From Nageia nagi (Eukaryota; Pinophyta), in assembly GCA_050084985.1 (NCBI GenBank), contig JBITNC010000001.1:210490001-210554000 (forward strand): a stretch of DNA of 64,000 bases. Direction: 5' to 3'. Each line of letters starts with the position of its first letter. Positions within the stretch are counted from its first letter, which is position 1. Under the pieces are notes generated by a model. It did no database searches, had not been told where the DNA came from, and was given only the letters and a program-made list of their open reading frames with translations. Position numbers and translations under genes: made by a program. Of the stretch, positions 52,784-63,272 are shown in pieces.

Positions 52784-53706
52784 TGTTGACCCAAAAAGGT
52801 AACATGTTAGCAAATAAGATAAACACACATTAAATACCAATATGTATTTTATTACTCTCTTGAGTGACCTTGAATGTTACAAAATGAATCTCTAGATTCA
52901 CTACCTTACTTGAAGGGATTTTACAAAATTGATATTTTTTAGCCTCATTAGGCTTTTACAAAGTCAACGAAGATCAAGATGTAGACATTGGAATCTAGTC
53001 TAAATCTCTAGTTTTTGAGCTCAATCATTAGTGTTTCTAATTTTGGAGCTTGATTTTGATGAATCTTCTCTTCTACTTCATTTCCACTTTGGTTCTTGAT
53101 CTTTACTAGTTCTTGCCATAATGTACCTTCAATATTTCTCATATTAGCACCTTTGGACCTTGCACACATGCCAAAATAACATATCAAACATACCTATTCA
53201 CATAAAAAACATCATTAAATATTGCATTTAAAATGTATGAATAAGTGCATAAACAAAGTACTCAACTCTCCAAAAGTTGTGAATGAAATCTTGTAGAGTA
53301 ATCTTACTTCAAATTTAGGTATATTTCTCCATTGTTGGAGGTTTAATTTATATCTTTATTGATTTTGTTAGATTTTTTATTTTAGGTGCTAACATTCTAG
53401 CTTAAGAGCTCATCCAAGTCTAAAATAGCCATGATTTTGTTTGCACCATTATGAACTAACCATAACTCACTCAAAATTTAATAATTTTGAGGAGCAAATT
53501 AGTTCAAGCACATCATCTATTTTTAGCCTTGCTAAGTATCAAGTCACTAATGATTGGATATCGGATGTCTATGATTTGTTTTAGTCACTAATGACTAGCA
53601 TGGAATGTTGGCAATTGATTATATATTATAACTTTTATAATAAATGTTAAATTTTTTGTCCCTTTTTGTTCAATTTTTTAACAATGGTCATTTTTAGGTG
53701 TCTATA
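52784..53706 (-). repeat. LTR copy B (5' LTR of the minus-strand element)
   Basis: 923 bases, aligned with 24,341-25,258. On the minus strand it starts TATAGACACCTAAAAATGAC (TG decayed to TA) and ends GGTCAACA. Confidence 0.85.
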
Positions 53707-54044
53707 ATTTTGAGTATTTTATCATCTTCAAAAATGTTAGTAACTCATCAAATTTAGACGATATTTTAGCAATATCATTCAATCAATAAGAACTTAAATG
53801 TTAATCCTTATTATCTATATAGTTTATTTAGAATATTAATATCATCTTATTTTATGTAGCTATTGGAGAAATGCCTATGAAAAACTTCATAAGTTATCAA
53901 ATCATCTTTGGAACAAGGAAAAAAGCCTTCATCTTCTTAGATATAAAATCGATCATTAACTTTCCTAAATTAGTATTTTTGCTAAAAATCTTAACATGAA
54001 AATCTTAAATCTTACATATGATATATATTGATTAATCAAATTTA
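53707..54044. other. No gene seen
   Basis: AT-rich spacer between LTR copy B and the next dispersed repeat. Confidence 0.5.
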
Positions 54045-54815
54045 TTACTTCAATAAATTTTAATGTTTTAAATATTTTATTTGAAATAATTATAAAATTA
54101 TAATTTGGTGGAAAACACCAAAAGGGATGTATATTTTTAATTTTTTTTATCATGTACACATCCTTGACTATAAATTGCAATGTACTTAATGAAGGCATTT
54201 ATGACTCATGTACTCCTCCCTATAGCATAAGATTTGCCTTAGACTTATTAAATGAATCCTTCATGTGGCTCAACATGGGTAGCCACTCCTTACAAAAGTT
54301 TTAGTCAACACTCCACCACCCATAGCATACACATCTGCAGTGCCATCACTCCAATGACCCATAATAATGCCTTATGAGACATCCCATTGCTATGCCATTA
54401 CTCCACCATTGACTCCACTTCAACATGTTCAATATGTAACTTATCATGTACACATTTTCTTAGTAAATACATATTTATGAAGTTAATATTTATACTATAA
54501 ATGGATGATCTCAACATAGCCATAGTGTGTTACTACTTATTTCTATTTACCATTATGGCATAGTTAGAGCCTCCTCCACTGGTGGCATTAAGAGATGTAT
54601 GAAATTCTAATAGGTAACCAATAGTTTTCCCATGGTACCACATATGGTTCACTACTTTATCCTCAAGTAGTTATGTATTACTATAGTCTCATATTTTCCA
54701 TTATGGTACAACTAGAGCCTCCTTCACTGGTGGTGTTGAAAGAGGTGTGCCTTTCTTTGTAGCAACTTGAGAGTGCCCCATAGTACCACTTATCAAATGG
54801 TTTTTTACCCTTATA
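54045..54815 (+). repeat. Dispersed repeat Y, copy 1, with internal tandem units
   Basis: Aligns with 62,518-63,272 from CTTCAATAAATTT to TATCAAATGGTTTTT. Inside, a unit of about 150 bases starting CATTATGGCATAGTTAGAGC occurs at 54,552 and again at 54,699 (AGAGCCTCC(T/C)CACTGGTGG shared). Partial units with CCATGG(T/C)ACCACTT continue to about 54,910. It is non-coding and of unknown class. Confidence 0.75.
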
Positions 54816-55385
54816 CATAAGCATACCTATGAGTGCCCATGGCACCACTTTATATTTTTGAATACCTTTTTTTACAAGTAGGTCATGCATACCCCATGGT
54901 ACCACTTCTTCATGGTTACTACCTTTATCCTCAATGTAAACTCATGCATGACCTCTCAGCCACCATGTAGAGATAGTTATTATTCACTATATAAGGACAT
55001 TCATGGCTCTTATGAAGATATTTTTGAATAAATACTTTTTAATCCTTAAAATATAAGAGTGGTGATTATTTTTTAATCCCACTTTGAATACCATAACACT
55101 TTCCTCGTATGTACTATATTGATATATTTTGTATGTGGAGAACCACCCTTTTGTATTCCTAAAGCATGTAGTATATAATCCTCATTAAGAGCATGTAATT
55201 TTATATTTATATAAATATAGGGAACATTCCATCTATATTTCACATTCATTGACTAAGTTTTCTATTTTTTTTATCTTTCTATTTATCCTATAGAAAAACA
55301 TATTTGTTGTATTTTCCCTTAGTAAAACTAGTAATCCTTTGGGGGATATTTCTTCCATATAATACCTTATTTAATTATGGGTATT
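54816..55385. other. No gene seen
   Basis: Contains further partial CCATGGTACCACTT-type units to about 54,960, then AT-rich sequence up to the copia 5' LTR. Confidence 0.5.
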
Positions 55386-55581
55386 TATATTATAAATGAT
55401 ACATTAGATTATAGGTATCTATAATAATTTAAAATCTATTTAATAATAATATCCTATTCCATAGTTTATGATCCTTCATATTTAGGGTTTATGGTTAATA
55501 TCATTATTGTATGGGAATGCTTTTTAATATTGTATTTAAACCATTTATGTTCAATAATACAATCAATTATTGTTTCTCTCA
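55386..55581 (+). repeat. 5' LTR of the copia element
   Basis: 196 bases aligned with 60,973-61,169. Shared blocks include TTATAGGTAT, CCTATTCCATAGTTTATGAT, TATGGTTAATA and TTCAATAATACAAT. It ends CTCTCA, just before the primer site. Confidence 0.82.
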
Positions 55582-55585
55582 AATA

Positions 55586-55598
55586 TGGTATTAGAGTG
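55586..55598 (+). other. Primer binding site, initiator tRNA-Met type
   Basis: TGGTATTAGAGTG differs from the standard plant TGGTATCAGAGC at the C (now T) and at the last base. It begins four bases after the LTR. Confidence 0.75.
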
Positions 55599-56748
55599 AA
55601 ATGCATTTTCTTCATTATCTACTCAATTTTCCAATGAATTTATGGTTGCTTTCCATATACTATGATTGATTATGTTAAGAAAGAGAAGTACAAAAAGAGA
55701 TCCTTGAAACACAACCATTTGTGTTCAAGATCTAGAAAGAGTGGAGAAGATCTATTGATCTCTCCTCCCTCCCATCCTCCAAAAAAAAATCCATTGCACA
55801 TCCATTCTATGTAAGAGATATTTGTGTTAAACTATTGAAAAACATAGAGAGTAGTCTACAGAAGTTGAAGGATTGTTGAAATGTTGAGAGTAGTGTGTCT
55901 CTATGTTTATAAATAATAAATTCTATCCCAAGCATTGCAAGACTACATCTAGTGTCCTCTCTCATCCCAACACCAAGTATGAAACAATATACTCCTCCCA
56001 CTTGCAAGCAACATGTGTAGTCATCCAACCCACCCAGTGTGTGTGTTCCAGCCCAAGTGAAACACCACCTACACACACCCAGTAGTGAAACCTAGTAACT
56101 TCCCATCCCATTATAGCTATTCCATGATGTTATTATTAGTGCCATTCTACTCACATCCATTTTTCCATTTAAACATGCTACTCACTCCTTACCTTTCAAG
56201 CATTTATCTTTCACATGTGTATAGCCACCAACCAATCCTTGCATTTTCTCCCATGCATTTTTAGCCTTCAAGTAGTCTAATGAATTATCATGAGCCGCTA
56301 ATGATAATAATAACTTTCCTCCTATCCACTCATAATAGAGAATTTATGCTATAAATATTAGAAACATAAAAATTTAAAACCCTAACATAAATTTTATTTG
56401 GCCTCTCAAAAATAAATATTACATTTGTTAGTAAATAGTATTTGGTGATAAAATTATATAATTGGATAACACTTAATTTTCCCAACCATTTGAGAAGAAA
56501 AATAAATTTTGTAAATTACCTAGCAATTGGAGGATATATATTAAAAAAGTTTCCAATAAATGAATTAAATACTTTGAAAGAGTAGAATAAATATTTCAAA
56601 AGGAGAAAATGTTTATAAACAGAGGATTTCATTTAATAAATTTTTCCCATCAAAGTTTATAATTAAAGAAGAATTATTTTATTTTGAAGGGATAAAGACA
56701 AACTTAGAGGGATACAAAATCCATCCAAATCATATTCCCTTCAAGAAG
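55599..56748 (+). other. Copia leader, non-coding
   Basis: No frame of note. Overlapping frames at 55,807-56,085 on both strands lack motifs. GTGTGTTCCAGCCCAAGTGA near 56,040 is one of the few GC-richer patches of the window. Confidence 0.45.
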
Positions 56749-56821
56749 AGCCATTTGGTGCATTGGTAAGGCATAAAATTTTAAAACAACAAGTCTCAAG
56801 TTCAAAACCTCCACCACACCT
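56749..56821 (+). repeat. tRNA-derived, SINE-like head
   Basis: TGGTGCATTGG at 56,756-56,766 resembles the RNA polymerase III A box, and GTTCAAAACC at 56,800-56,809 resembles the B box. The distance between their starts, 44 bases, is that of a tRNA gene without intron. The acceptor stem does not pair well, so a functional tRNA is unlikely. Confidence 0.5.
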
Positions 56822-56826
56822 TAAAA

Positions 56827-56878
56827 TTCAATTTTTGGCATTTGCTTAATTTTTTAAGCATTTGATTTAAAAATTGAA
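56827..56878. repeat. Imperfect hairpin after the SINE-like head
   Basis: TTCAATTTTT at 56,827 pairs with AAAAATTGAA ending at 56,878, with an inner TGCTTA/TAAGCA pair. It lies six bases after the tRNA-like part. Confidence 0.6.
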
Positions 56879-57080
56879 GGTATTTATTAAAAATTTTGAG
56901 CCAAAATAAATTAGTTAATACATCAAAGGAGATTTAAAATTAAACCTTGAAGGCAAATTTGAAAGGGGAAGATTAAAAAAATTTTGCACACTCCAAATTG
57001 AGTGATTTTTTACAAATTGTTGATTAAATACCAAATCTTATAGAGATAAACATGGCCTAGACCACCCCCAAAATTTTGCT

Positions 57081-57785
57081 CTCTAACTCTTATATGATGA
57101 AAGGGGATAATTATGCTTCCTAGAAGATGAAGATTTAGGAAATTCTTTGCTTTGAACATTTATAGGGAATTATTAATAGTACTAAAACCCACCCATAGAC
57201 TGTTGGTGAAGACCAAATAAAATTTGATCATCACAACAATAAATAATTAATGATAATATTGCTTGGCATATTAAATAATTTTTAACCCCATATCCATGAT
57301 TGCACAAAAATAAATGATGCATGGATAAAGTTGCAACAAGTCTATGAATCCAAGAATCAAAATTATATTCTACACCTACAAGGCAAGTTACACAATCTTT
57401 GGTTGAATAATGGAGAGACTATGGATTCTTTCTTTGACCATATTTTACAACTTTGAACCTCCCTACAAGAACTAGGAGAGAATATGGAATACAAATCCTT
57501 GGTACCAATTATTTTGAGAGCACTCCCAAAGAATTTTTATACCTTTATGATAACCTTGAATATTTTGGATCAAAAAATGACCTTTGAAAAGTTAGTGAAT
57601 ATGTTGTAACAAGAAGAAGCTTCTCATGTGACCTCCCACAAATATGAACAAGTTATGATATCAAATAAATGAGGAAAGAAACCATTCTAGTAGAAAGGTA
57701 AAGGAATAAATCCTTTGTAGGAAAATGACAAGCAATAAAAGAGTTGCATGATTTATGGCAAGAAAAGGCATGAATTGCAAGATTG
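57081..57785 (+). pseudogene. gag of the copia element with zinc knuckle, broken
   Basis: Gag core of the copia (UBN2-like) type: CTKINDAWIKLQQVYESKN near 57,300-57,357, then LHNLWLNNGETMDSFF and LRALPKNFYTFM near 57,520-57,550. A zinc knuckle follows at about 57,741-57,785 as C-MI-Y-GKKR-H-ELQD-C, where the second Cys is read as Tyr. Several in-frame TAA/TAG/TGA codons interrupt it. It is the first part of the single gag-pol frame of a copia element and lies about 1.5 kb after the 5' LTR. Confidence 0.85.
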
Positions 57786-57959
57786 TTGGTTAATTATTTT
57801 GGTCAAGGCTCTTCAAGCAATAAGAATCCAAAAAAAAGGGAAAAATCCTCAAAATCAAGGGAAGTGAAAATAAATATGACCATAATTACGATAATAATAG
57901 GGTAATATTGTCAATGATGTTGATCTAATGAATGAAGAATTAGCAATCTTGCTTTTGTT

Positions 57960-58330
57960 CATCAAGAGAACCCTTTAATATCCTTCATTTGGTATATTGA
58001 TTTCAATGTTTCCAAGCATATGACTAGCCAAAAATATTTGTTTTCTTCCTTGGATGATAATGTAAATATTGGTCAAGTTCAATTGGGTGATGATACATCC
58101 CATGATATTGAAGGTAGGGGTGATGTTTATGGCCACCTTAGAAAGAACAACTATCAAATAAAAGAGGTCTTGTATGTGCCAAAGCTCAAAAAGAACCTCA
58201 TATCAATCAGCGAAATGTTGGAAAAAAATATGAAGGTATAGTTTGATATTATGAAAAAAGAAAAGATTTTCTTCATTCATGAAAAATACAAAGGATATCG
58301 AATTGTAGCAAAAGCAAAAGGAGTTGGGAG
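57960..58330 (+). pseudogene. Protease domain of the copia polyprotein, broken
   Basis: WYIDFNVSKHMT begins at 57,990. The family has an Asp-Ser-Gly-Ala/Thr-Ser active site; here the catalytic Asp (57,999-58,001) is kept but the next residues are changed to Phe-Asn-Val. A 73-codon open run at 58,020-58,241 follows, with VQLGDDTSHDIEGRGDV and VLYVPKLKKNLISISEML, typical of the copia protease to integrase region. A TAG ends the open run. Confidence 0.85.
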
Positions 58331-58379
58331 AATGTTCCTACTTTATGTTGTAGCTTTTAACAATCCAAGGCTCAATTTT

Positions 58380-59260
58380 TTTGTTATGGATGTCACCACT
58401 CTTTGACACCATATATTCAAACACATGAATCCAAACTACCTAATCACTTTGCAAAAGAAGGATATGGTATGTAGTCTTCCATATCTTACTTATCCTACTA
58501 ATTTTTATTCTACTTGCATAATAGGAAAATAACATAGAATCCCATTCAATGATAGCACACATCATGCTAAAGGAACTCTTGATGTGATCCATATTGATCT
58601 ATGTAGTCCCATTTGGGCTAGTGTTTTTGGCCTCAAGTATTTCCTCTTATTTGCTGATGACTACTTTAAAAATATGTGGGTGTATTTCTTGAATACAAAG
58701 GATCATAAATTTTCCTACTTCAAGGAATTCATGACACTTGTGGAGAAAAAAACTTCTCATCACATCCATATTATCTACTCATATCAAGGGAGATAATACT
58801 TATCAAATGATTTTTTTGCATTCCTAAAGTAGCATGGAATTTGGTGATATTTGATCACATCCTAAATACCATAGAAAAATGGAGTTTATGAGTGATGAAA
58901 TTGAACCATTATGTAAATGGAAAGAAGAATGTTGAAAGATGTAAAAATGTATGGTATATTTTAGGCTGAAGTAGTGAATACTACCACATATTTTTTCAAT
59001 AGGGAACCCACAAAAGCTCTTGATGGAATGAAACCTAAAGTAGCATGTTTAGGAGAGTGACCAAATATATCACATCTTCAAGTGTTTAGTTATAATTTCT
59101 ACATGCATATTCCTAAGGAGAAAAGGAAGATGATTGATGAAAAATCAAAGAGGTACATTCTTCTAATGTGTAATAGTGAATCCAAAGCCTATAGAGTCAT
59201 AGATCCTACTACTTGAAATACTTATATCAATAGACTGGTGAATCTTCAACTAGTCCACTT
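58380..59260 (+). pseudogene. Integrase domain of the copia element, broken
   Basis: The zinc-binding part reads HMNPNYLITLQKKDMV at about 58,424-58,471, preceded by a remnant of the first His pair, and followed by a single remaining Cys at TCIIGK near 58,515. The catalytic core starts as DVIHIDLCSPIW at about 58,581, with the first Asp. A 70-codon open run at 58,584-58,796 includes YFLLFADDYFKNMWVYFL. The second Asp region (SDNG-type) near 58,790 is changed to YSYQGR. The later part with NREPTKALDGMKP near 59,000 and HLQVFSYNFYMHIPKEKRK near 59,075-59,130 matches the usual copia C-terminal integrase region. Stops are frequent. Confidence 0.87.
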
Positions 59261-59449
59261 AGATGTACCTAAATTTAATAGTAGCCCCATAATTAATTAT
59301 GATGATGAGGATGATGAGAGAGAAGCTCTAGTTTTGAATTTTCCATTGCAAAGACCTAAGTGGTACCAAAAGGCACTATAAGATTCAAACTTGAGTGATC
59401 CAATAAACACTTTGACTTCTCAACCAAGGACACAAGGAATGGATCATGA

Positions 59450-60330
59450 ATAAGTGAATTTGGCACTAATGAGCATAATTTTAAATACACCTAAAACTAA
59501 AATGGTTCATGAAACTATTGAGCTACTGCATTGGAAGTCATCTATAAAGGCTAAATATGATGCATTGATGAAAAATGGGATATGGAAGTTGGTAGATCTA
59601 CCACCAAGGAAGAATGCTATTAGATGCAAATTGGTATTAAAAACTAAGTACAAAGCTTATGGTACACTCAATAAGCAAAATATTGACTCATTTCCAAAGG
59701 GTATGCTCAATAGGAAGGTATCGACTATGAGGAGACTTTTGCTCCCATAGCCAAGATGAAGACCATCAAAATTACTTTTACATGGTAGCTCAATTTGGAT
59801 GGAAAGTCTATCAAATGGATATGAAAAGTGCCTTATTGAATGAAGACTTGGAGGAAGAAGTCTACATGCAATAACCTAAAGGATTTTTGATTGATCTAGG
59901 AAAAATAAAAGTGTTAGATTGATCAAGTATTTGTATGATTTGAAATAGGATCCTCGAGCCTAGTACATGAAATTTGATTCCCATATACTACAACATGACT
60001 TCAAGAGGAGTCTATATGATCCTAATATCTACCTTTGAAAACATGGGGGGGATATTATCATAGTTGTAGTTTATGTCAATGATCTAGTTATCATAAGCAA
60101 CATTGAGGAGTTGATCATATCTTGTAAAGATGACCTAAAATGATCATTTGAAATGACTAACTATGGTTTACTTCATTATTTCCTTGAATTGGAGGTCTAT
60201 TAGATGTAGGATAAAATATTTATTTGATATATTAAGTACACTAAGATGCTATTGGGGAAATTTAGGATGACAAAATGTGACTCGATGTCCATGCATTTTG
60301 AACCTAGTTTATTTATCATTCCATGATTAT
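59450..60330 (+). pseudogene. Reverse transcriptase domain of the copia element, broken
   Basis: Starts with a 98-codon open run at 59,454-59,750 containing MKNGIWKLVDLPPRKNAI and LVLKTKYKAYGTLNK. After a frameshift, WMESLSNGYEKCLIE-like and DLK-DPRA-YMKFDSH segments follow. The catalytic box is YVND at 60,072-60,083 in place of YVDD. The segment after LLHYFLELEVY has two TAG codons at 60,201 and 60,207 where the family has Gln. It continues to KFRMTKCDSMSMHFEP near 60,260-60,303. The lost Asp and many stops make it inactive. Confidence 0.9.
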
Positions 60331-60479
60331 TCTCCACTAGTAAATGCAACTCTCTACCATCAACTTATTGGAGGGTTAATTTACCTATAATACACCAAGA
60401 TGGATATTTTCTATACTATTATCTATCTTTTAAGATTTATGCATGAACCTAAGAAGGCCCACTAGACCATAGCAAAGTA

Positions 60480-60960
60480 TGTTTTGAGGTACATCTATGG
60501 TACTAATGATTATGGCCTAAAGTATAACAAGAATGATAAGTTCATCTTATCTAGATACATAGATGTAGATTATGGAGGATCCTTGGATGATAGAAGATAA
60601 ATGATAGGATATATGTTATTCCTTGGATTTTGACTAATTTCATGTGATAGTAAGAAGCAAAGCATCACATCCAAATCTATCATAGAGTTCAAACAATATG
60701 ATATAGGATATGTTGTTTGTGAAGTAGTATGGTTACATCACATTTTGATAGACATTAAAATTTCTAGAAATAAGCCATAATTATATATTATGAAAATCAA
60801 GGTGTATTGAAACTAGTTCAAAATCCTTGTTTTCATGAGCACACCAAACACATTGAGATATAGGTGCACTTCATTTGGGATCACGTTTCATTACACAACA
60901 TAAAGCTCCAATATATTTCTATGAAAGAGAAAATTGCAAATGTCTTTACCAAATATATTT
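60480..60960 (+). pseudogene. RNase H domain of the copia element, broken
   Basis: FEVHLWY-like sequence near 60,484 precedes IDVDYGGSLDDRR at about 60,560-60,598, the family's SDADWAGD-DRRS-like box. IGYMLFLGF and SKKQSITSKSIIEFKQYDIGY follow at about 60,605-60,710, then VVWLHHILIDI. After a frameshift the end reads KIANVFTKYI, a remnant of the KIAD-FTKPL end of copia polyproteins. The LTR begins within 30 bases, so the normal tail and purine tract seem to be deleted. Confidence 0.85.
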
Positions 60961-60972
60961 ATAGTGGATATA

Positions 60973-61169
60973 TGTATTAGAAATAATACATTATATTATA
61001 GGTATATACAATAATTTAAAGGCTACTTAATAATAATAACCTATTCCATAGTTTATGATACTTTGTATTTATGTTTTATGGTTAATACTATTATTATACA
61101 AGAATTCTTCCTAATATTGTATTTAAACACTTCATGTTCAATAATACAATTAATTATGGCTTATATCCA
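60973..61169 (+). repeat. 3' LTR of the copia element
   Basis: 197 bases, starting TGTATTAGAAATAATACATT and ending TATCCA. It aligns with the 5' LTR. Confidence 0.82.
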
Positions 61170-62378
61170 ATAATTTATTATTTATAAAGGCCTTATAAAT
61201 ATTTTTTTAGTGGTATATAACACCCTATACTTTGTGTGACATTATCCCACCTTCATCCATATTTAGTCAACTCAATTCATACATGTGCTAGTTTGATAGG
61301 CATTCTTGTTGCCAAGAATCACTAGAGATTTATATATCATATTGAGATAATTCTTGAAGATTTAGAAATTAGTATTTATACCTTTCAAAATATATATAAC
61401 ACTTTTTATATCCTTATAGAAACAACAAAGTTATATGATATTCTTTTCACCCTTATGTGCAACCTATCAATTGTAAAACTTTGTAGCAACCAAGTTTCTT
61501 TGTATCTAGATTTATTTTGCTCTAATTTTTGGGGGCATTACATATTTAGAAATATTATTTATCTATATTTTAAACAATATATGACATTATCCAATTTTTT
61601 CTATATTAATCAAAGGTCCAACACTCTTAAGGTGCATATTTTATTATGAAAAACTCCAATTAGTGACCAAAATGCATCATGGTGATCCTAACTTCAAACC
61701 TAATTTTCTAGAGATTTGATCATCCATTTTAGTTTGAGGATATATAATGATAAAGGTTTATATAATGCCTTTACAACCATATATCATAAGTTATAACTTT
61801 CTATTTTTTTGGCAACATGCTAGTCACATTTACAATGGTTACCACATTTCCTCATTATCACATTTTTGGTAATTTTGGTGATTCAATTTCAAATGAAGAT
61901 TATTGAATATATATAGATCATATTTAGGTATGTGAATAATAATTAGAAAGCTATATTTTACCTATTTATAATCATGTATGATTATTTAGTATTTTGGATT
62001 CTTAATATTAGTTACCAAGCTAATCTTTACAACACTTTGTACTCACACTATATATTAGTAAAGGAGTTTAGCAAAATATTGGAGCATCAACAAACCTCAC
62101 CACAACTTCAAGATATCCTTCATATTATTATAGCTCATTAATCTCTTTAGATCCTTTATTTTTTTATTTTGAGGCTAGTTTTATATTTTAGTAGCAACTA
62201 AAGGAGTTCATCAATTAGTGGTTAGCAAACCTACATTATGTGAGTGGGTTATGAAACTTAATCTTATTGTTCATTAGCATGGCAACTTGGCTAACCTTTA
62301 AAATCTTCACATGGTATCATATATTCATTCTTATGTTTATAAAATTTTGGATACTAGAGAACCTTGAAACTATTTAAT
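61170..62378. other. No gene; may contain a diverged LTR
   Basis: AT-rich sequence. Because a primer site follows at 62,379, the end of this stretch is probably the 3' end of an LTR, but no second copy lies in the window to define it. Confidence 0.35.
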
Positions 62379-62390
62379 TGGTATCAGAGC
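62379..62390 (+). other. Perfect plant initiator-Met primer binding site
   Basis: TGGTATCAGAGC is identical to the common plant LTR retrotransposon primer site complementary to initiator tRNA-Met. It lies upstream of a gag-like start. Confidence 0.75.
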
Positions 62391-62517
62391 TAACTAAATC
62401 TAGATGGGTTCAATGAACCTATGATTGGTGTTATGGTGACATCTTAGGGGAGATCATCATCCTTTTTCAATGGAGTTAAAACATTTTCATATTAAGGGTT
62501 AGATTGAAGGAATTTGT
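62391..62517 (+). pseudogene. Possible start of a copia-type gag, truncated
   Basis: After the primer site a Met at about 62,429 opens a frame reading MVTS-stop-GRSSSFFNGVKTFSY. Ser-rich SSFFNG followed by a Tyr/Phe resembles the start of some copia gag proteins. The reading ends within 40 codons, where repeat Y begins. The identification rests on position and this short motif. Confidence 0.35.
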
Positions 62518-63272
62518 TTCTTCAATAAATTTCAATATCTCAAATACAAGAATTATAAAGTTATAATTTGGTGGAAAATACCAAAAGGGATGCATATTTT
62601 TTAATTTTTATGATGTACACATCCTCCACTACAAATTGCAATGTATTTAATGAAGGCATTTATGCCTCATGTACTCATTGTAACATGATATCTACCTTAA
62701 AAATGCTCAATATATTATTCACATATCTTAGAATATGCATTCACTCCTTCTATAATTTTTATTCAATGCTTCACTACCCATAACTTACATGCCTACAGTA
62801 CCATCACTCCAACTTCCCATAGCCATGGCTTCTAATATATACCATCACTACACCATTACTCCTCCACTAACTCCACTCTAGAATATTCAATGCATAACCT
62901 TATCATGCATGTATTTTTTTAGCACATGTATATTTATGGATTCAATATTTTTATTATAAAATACTAATGTTAATGTAGCCATAGTGTATCATGTTTTATT
63001 TTCAATTGCCATTATGGCATAACCAAAGCCTCCTTTGCTAGTGTTGAGAGGTGTGTGCTTCTAAAAAAACCCATGGTTTCCTATGGAACCATTTATGATT
63101 AACTACATTATCCTTGGGTATTTCTACATCATTATAATATCATATTTACTATTATAGCACAACCAAATCCTCCTTTGTTAGTGGTGTTGAGAGAGGTGTG
63201 TACTTTTTTGTAGCAGCACATGAATACCCCATGGAACCATATATCAAATGGTTTTTATTCCTTTATCCATAA
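62518..63272 (+). repeat. Dispersed repeat Y, copy 2, with internal tandem units
   Basis: Aligns with 54,045-54,815. The internal unit of about 145 bases occurs at 63,010 and 63,152 (CATTATGGCATAACCAAAGC, then ATTATAGCACAACCAAATC), so the tandem structure was present before the two copies diverged. Confidence 0.75.

Larger units (their letters stand above)
24341..53706 (-). mobile_element. Tat-type Ty3/gypsy element on the minus strand, about 29 kb with nested insertions (possibly two elements)
   Basis: LTR copies at 52,784-53,706 and 24,341-25,258 have the same orientation and are about 90% alike in the first 160 bases. The right copy is followed, reading the minus strand, by a primer site, and the left copy is preceded by a purine tract, so each lies at the correct end of a minus-strand element. 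Between them on the minus strand are leader, gag, protease, RT, two RNases H, integrase and an extra frame, then a plus-strand plant-mobile-domain frame. A plus-strand LINE is nested at 30,049-34,950. Without it the length is about 24 kb, within the range of large Tat/Ogre-type elements. Flanks (AATCT left, ATTTT right) do not give a clear target duplication, so the two LTRs could also come from different insertions of one family. Confidence 0.65.
55386..61169 (+). mobile_element. Ty1/copia LTR retrotransposon, decayed
   Basis: A 5.8 kb plus-strand element with short LTRs (196 and 197 bases), a primer site related to initiator tRNA-Met, a 1.5 kb leader and one gag-pol region in copia order: gag, zinc knuckle, protease, integrase, RT, RNase H. 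All domains are present but broken. LTRs differ at about one position in six by hand count, older than the gypsy element at 10,653 by that measure. The five bases before (GTATT) and after (ATAAT) do not match well, so the target duplication is lost or the LTR edges are off by a few bases. The leader contains a tRNA-like SINE head. Confidence 0.9.

Noticed and set aside
55807-56085. Overlapping Cys/Gly-rich and Ser/Pro-rich frames in the copia leader
   Set aside because: They lie on opposite strands of the same DNA, inside a leader, with no recognised domain. A slightly GC-richer patch explains the open frames.
56749-56821. Functional tRNA gene
   Set aside because: Box spacing fits, but the acceptor stem and anticodon arm do not pair convincingly.
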